37,717 bases of DNA. It comes from Auxenochlorella pyrenoidosa. Lineage: Eukaryota > Chlorophyta > Trebouxiophyceae > Chlorellales > Chlorellaceae. The notes beneath the pieces were generated by a model. It searched no databases. It worked only from the letters and a program-made list of their open reading frames with translations, and was not told the origin of the DNA. A program made the position numbers and the translations under genes. The stretch covers positions 367,722 to 405,438 of the forward strand of contig KQ482051.1 of the NCBI GenBank assembly GCA_001430745.1, given 5' to 3'. Of the stretch, positions 34,301 to 37,717 are shown piece after piece. Numbering within the stretch: the stretch's first letter is position 1; each line of letters opens with the position of its first letter.

Positions 34301-37300
34301 GCGAGGGCGCACCCCTTCATGTGCATGGCACTCCCCAGTTGCCCGACTGGGCACAACCCAGCAGGCCGGCGGCCTCGCCCGTTGCTTGATGAAGGCAGCC
34401 GCCCTTGAGTTGCCTCCCTCCCATGCCGGTGCCCTGTCCGCGCCGCTGCCCCTGCAGGCTGTGGCCTGGCGGCCGCGGGCCTGCTGTTTGAGTACCTGGC
34501 CATGCTGCGGGGCGCGGGGCCGCAGCGCTGGGCGTACGACGAGCTGGCGGCCATCGCGCAGATGCGCTTCCGCTTCCAGGCAGGGTGGTGGCGGGTCCAG
34601 AACATGGGCCGCGGGTTGGGGGCTCGTGAGCCTTGCGGCGCCTGTCCGGCCTGCCCACAGCCCCGGCCGCCTCTTTGAAGCAACCGCGCACCAGCCTGCA
34701 GCGATCTGTGCAGGCTGCACCTGCGCCTGGCTGGGCCACCCCTCCTCCCTACCCCCCTTCAAACAGGACCCCCCCCCCCCCTACCCAACCTCCTGCAGGA
34801 GGAGGAGGACGCTGCCGACTTCACTTCGGGGCTGGCCGCCGACCTCTTCTTCTACCAGCCGCAGCACGTGCTGGCGGGGCAGTACATGTTTGATGACTGG
34901 GACCCGCAGCTGGTGGGGGCGGGGGGCGGGGGGCCACTTGCCTGAGGCAGCAAGGGTTGGGGCCCCGGGGCTCAGCCGGGCTGCGGGATGCTGCTTGCAG
35001 TGGTAGAGGCACTGTGCTCGTCCTGCGGCAGCCGGATCCCGCGGGTGCTGGCACCCATCGACCACGCAGCCTGGGCAGCGGCTATCCTGCAGGGTGGCGG
35101 GTGCAGGGCAGGACCAAGCGCGCCGCGCAGCCACCAATCCTAGCCAGAAGCACACGTCCGCCCTCTTTGCCCCCCCCCCCCCTCCAGGTGACCGAGCTGC
35201 TGGAGGGCATGACTCCCGACGCCGTCCGCCTGGACCTGTGCACCCGCGGCTACGAGGAGGCCAGGGGGGCGGTGCTGGGCGGCCTGGCGGGCGCGCAGGA
35301 GGGGCGGGAGCCCTGGTTCGACTTCCCCTTTGTGCAGGCCCCCCTGCCCGCGCAGCTGCGGCAGAGGTGGGTGCAGGGCGGCGGGGCAGGGGCTAACCAG
35401 GCTGCAAGGCAGAGTGACAGGAGCGCAGCCGTCGTCGGCTGCCCTGCACCGGGCATGCTGCATGACTGCGGCACTCCACCTCTGCCGCGCTCACCCCCGC
35501 TGCAGCTGGGCTGCCGCGGCGCCCTCGCCCGACATTGCGCTGCCGCAGCGCAACGACTTTTTGCCCACCGACTTTGAGCTGAAGTGCGAGCAGCAGGGCG
35601 CTCCAGGGCCGGCGGAGGAGGGGCAGCAGCAGGGGGAGGGCAAGCAGGCAGCAGCAAGCGGGCCTGCCGACGGCTGCACAAACGGCGCAGCGCCCACAGC
35701 GGCGGCAGACTCTGCTGCCTTCCCCTCGCCGCCCTCGCTGCTGCTGGATGCCCCCGGCCTGCGGCTGTGGCACAAGCTGGACCGCTCCTTCCGGCAGCCG
35801 CGCACCAACGCATACCTGCGCCTGCACTCGGCTGCCGGGTGGGTGCCGCCCACTTGCTGCGGCTTCTGCTGCATACGCCTGAGTCTGCAGCTTGCTCGCG
35901 GCCCTGCTGCCCTGCACACACACAGATGGTGGCGCCCACGCGCATGCCTGTCCTTTGTGGCAGTGAGATGAGGGCCCATGCAGTGCTCCCTTCTTACCCT
36001 CCTCTTCAACACCAAGAACACACATAGTATAAACACCCTCGGCACCACCCTCCACAGGTACGAGTCGCCACGCGCCGCCGCCCTGTCCCACCTGCTCATC
36101 AAGCTGCTGGACGACGCGCTGTGCGAGACGGCCTACCTGGCAGAGGTGGCGGGGCTGCACTACGGCATCTGGTGAGGGCGGGCGCGGCGGTCGCCCCTGC
36201 CTCGGGGCTCTCGCCGGCAGGTCTCGTGGGGCCAATGTGCAGCTGCATGCTTCGTTTCTTGTCCCGTTGCGGTTAAGGCCGGGACGGTTGCTGCTGGCTT
36301 GGCGCTCGGGTTGCACCGCACGCGTCGTGGGCCTTGCAGCCTTGCGGGCGGCTGGCCGACGCGTGCGGGCCCTCCCTTCCCCCCGCAGGTGGGAGGGCGC
36401 CGCGGGCCTGGACCTCAAGCTGCACGGCTTCTCGCACAAGCTGCCGGCGCTGGCGCGCTTCATCGCCGCCTCGCTGGCCGGCCTGCGGGTCCAGCCCGAG
36501 GCGTTTGCGCGCGTCAAGGAGGCGCTGCTGCGCAACGTGAGGGGCGGCAAGGGGTCAAGGGGGGGAAATAGTCAAGCTGGCCGCCAAGGAGGGCGCCAGC
36601 AGACGTGTCGAGCCTGCTGCCCTGTCTGCCTTGACACCCGGGCAAGACAGGTTCCCCCCTGCCCCTCCCCCTCCCCCCAGTACCGCAACGTCAACATGAA
36701 CGTGAGCAAGCACGCCACCTACCAGCGCCTGCTGGCCCTCAAGGACCGCTTCTGGCACGCCGACGAGGTGCTGCCCCAGCTGGAGGGGCTGCAGCCGGGG
36801 GATGTGCAGGTGGGGGGCCAGGGGGGGGCCACAGGGGCTGGGGATACCGCAGACCTCGCCCTCCTGGGCAGACTTGCCGTGCGGCCACGGCTCGTCTGGG
36901 GCCTGGCAGCGCGTGTGAGCCACGCAGACCAGACCTGGGCTGGTGCAGGCCGTCGTTGCAGTTTAAAATTCCCTCGCCCACCTGGCTCGGCGCCCTTTGC
37001 CCCCCCTTCCTGCCTCTGGCAGGACTTCCTGCCCACCATGCTGGCTGGGCTGCACATCGAGGCGCTGCTGCACGGCAACATCACGGCGCAGGAGGCCGAG
37101 GCGCTGGCGCGGCAGGTGGAGGCAGGATGAAAAAACTGTACTTTTCCGGGTGTGTGCGTGGCGTCCAGCCACGGGTGCCGCTGCCGTACTGTGGGCTGAT
37201 GCCCCCCAACCGTCTGCCTGCACGCGTCCTCCCCTCCCCTTGCAGCTGCACTCTGCGCTGGGCAGCAGCCAGCTTGCGGCGGATGCGCGGCTGCCCGAGC

Positions 37301-37717
37301 GCTGCGTGCAGCTGCCCAAGGGCTGCAGCATGCTGCACCGGTGGGGGTGGGCAGGGCCGTGCAGGGGCGGGCTTGTGGGGGTGCGCATCGCCTGTCTGCT
37401 TCAAGTTGGCCGCCGGCACCTCTGCTGGGGAGCGCATTTTTGTCCACTGACTGCTGCTGCTCCTTGTGGTGTTGTTGGCGGCGGCTCTGCATGCTGCTGC
37501 CATCCTCCGCTCGCTCCTGTTGGCCTACTGCTGCAACATGGAAGCCAGAGAAACAGGAGCATCTTGCAAGATCTCCCACCTCTGCCCCCCCCCACCCCAC
37601 ACACACACAGGTGCGCCGCCAAGAACCCCGAGGAGGAGAACAGCGTGGCCGAGGTGTACCTGCAGTGCTGCGCCGACACGGTGGCCGACCGCGCGCTGCT
37701 CGACATGGTGGAGCAGG
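31377..37717 (+). CDS. Nardilysin-like M16 zinc metallopeptidase (insulinase family), 3' partial
   Basis: M16A peptidase of the insulin-degrading enzyme/nardilysin group, which cleaves peptides inside a large closed chamber. Start is ATG at 31377 ([14 protein letters not shown]). Exons 31377-31613 and 31783-31959 carry '[12 protein letters not shown]' and an Asp/Glu-rich stretch ending in a His-rich run, which sits where nardilysin has its acidic insertion; insulin-degrading enzyme lacks this. Exon 32313-32432 has the inverted zinc motif HYLEH (32322-32336), '[16 protein letters not shown]' and [10 protein letters not shown]; the next exon (32595-32747) has 'TTFHFDV' and the downstream Glu in VDNEF. 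Further exons run from 33039 through 37611, including '[15 protein letters not shown]', [34 protein letters not shown], '[15 protein letters not shown]' and [14 protein letters not shown]. All joins checked are in phase; the C-terminus is beyond the window. Confidence 0.88.
33252..33300 (+). repeat. GGCA/GGCG-rich tandem repeat in nardilysin intron
   Basis: Degenerate tetranucleotide tract of GGCA and GGCG units in the intron between 33190 and 33453, similar in unit to the K+ channel intron repeat at 15865. Confidence 0.8.
34063..34080 (+). repeat. Run of 18 C directly before a splice acceptor
   Basis: Eighteen consecutive C are followed at once by GCAG and the exon encoding [10 protein letters not shown]. 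The tract is the polypyrimidine tract of this nardilysin intron. Confidence 0.95.

Overview
This window is nuclear DNA from a green alga. It is very GC-rich, has intron-dense protein-coding genes with short introns (about 50-350 nt) that mostly end in TGCAG, uses G/C at third codon positions, and carries a plastid-targeted thylakoid-type membrane protein. It is most like a coccoid Chlorella-type (trebouxiophyte) chlorophyte, but I cannot prove the class from sequence alone. Gene models below were built by hand from conserved protein blocks and in-phase splice joins; exon edges are stated where I worked them out. I see no rRNA, tRNA, transposase, CRISPR array or organelle gene.

Layout: (1) <1-1070 (+), 3' end of a glycerophosphodiester phosphodiesterase. 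(2) 1890-8338 (-), a PMS2-type MutL mismatch-repair endonuclease, convergent with (1). (3) about 10026-12494 (+), a DUF4336 metal-hydrolase-like protein with a C-terminal membrane anchor. (4) 12960-17548 (-), a voltage-gated potassium channel with a cyclic-nucleotide-binding-like domain. (5) 18099-19208 (+), a small plastid membrane protein with an internal duplication. (6) 19473-22588 (-), a SPAG6/PF16 armadillo protein of the axoneme central apparatus with an acidic C-terminal tail. (7) about 22852-23267 (+), a tentative small gene I do not recognise. (8) 23339-30800 (+), a single-pass receptor-like protein kinase with a cysteine-rich ectodomain and a TKL/RAF-like kinase domain. (9) 31377->37717 (+), the 5' and middle part of a nardilysin-like M16 zinc metallopeptidase.

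The genes do not form a pathway; this is ordinary eukaryotic gene order with two convergent pairs and one overlapping 3'-end pair. The most noteworthy points are: the receptor-like kinase, whose frame I can carry by splicing from the transmembrane segment into the kinase domain; an apparently intact flagellar central-pair gene in what looks like a coccoid alga; and an unusually high number of GC-AG introns (eight well-supported cases in three genes), one of which splits the selectivity-filter coding sequence of the potassium channel.
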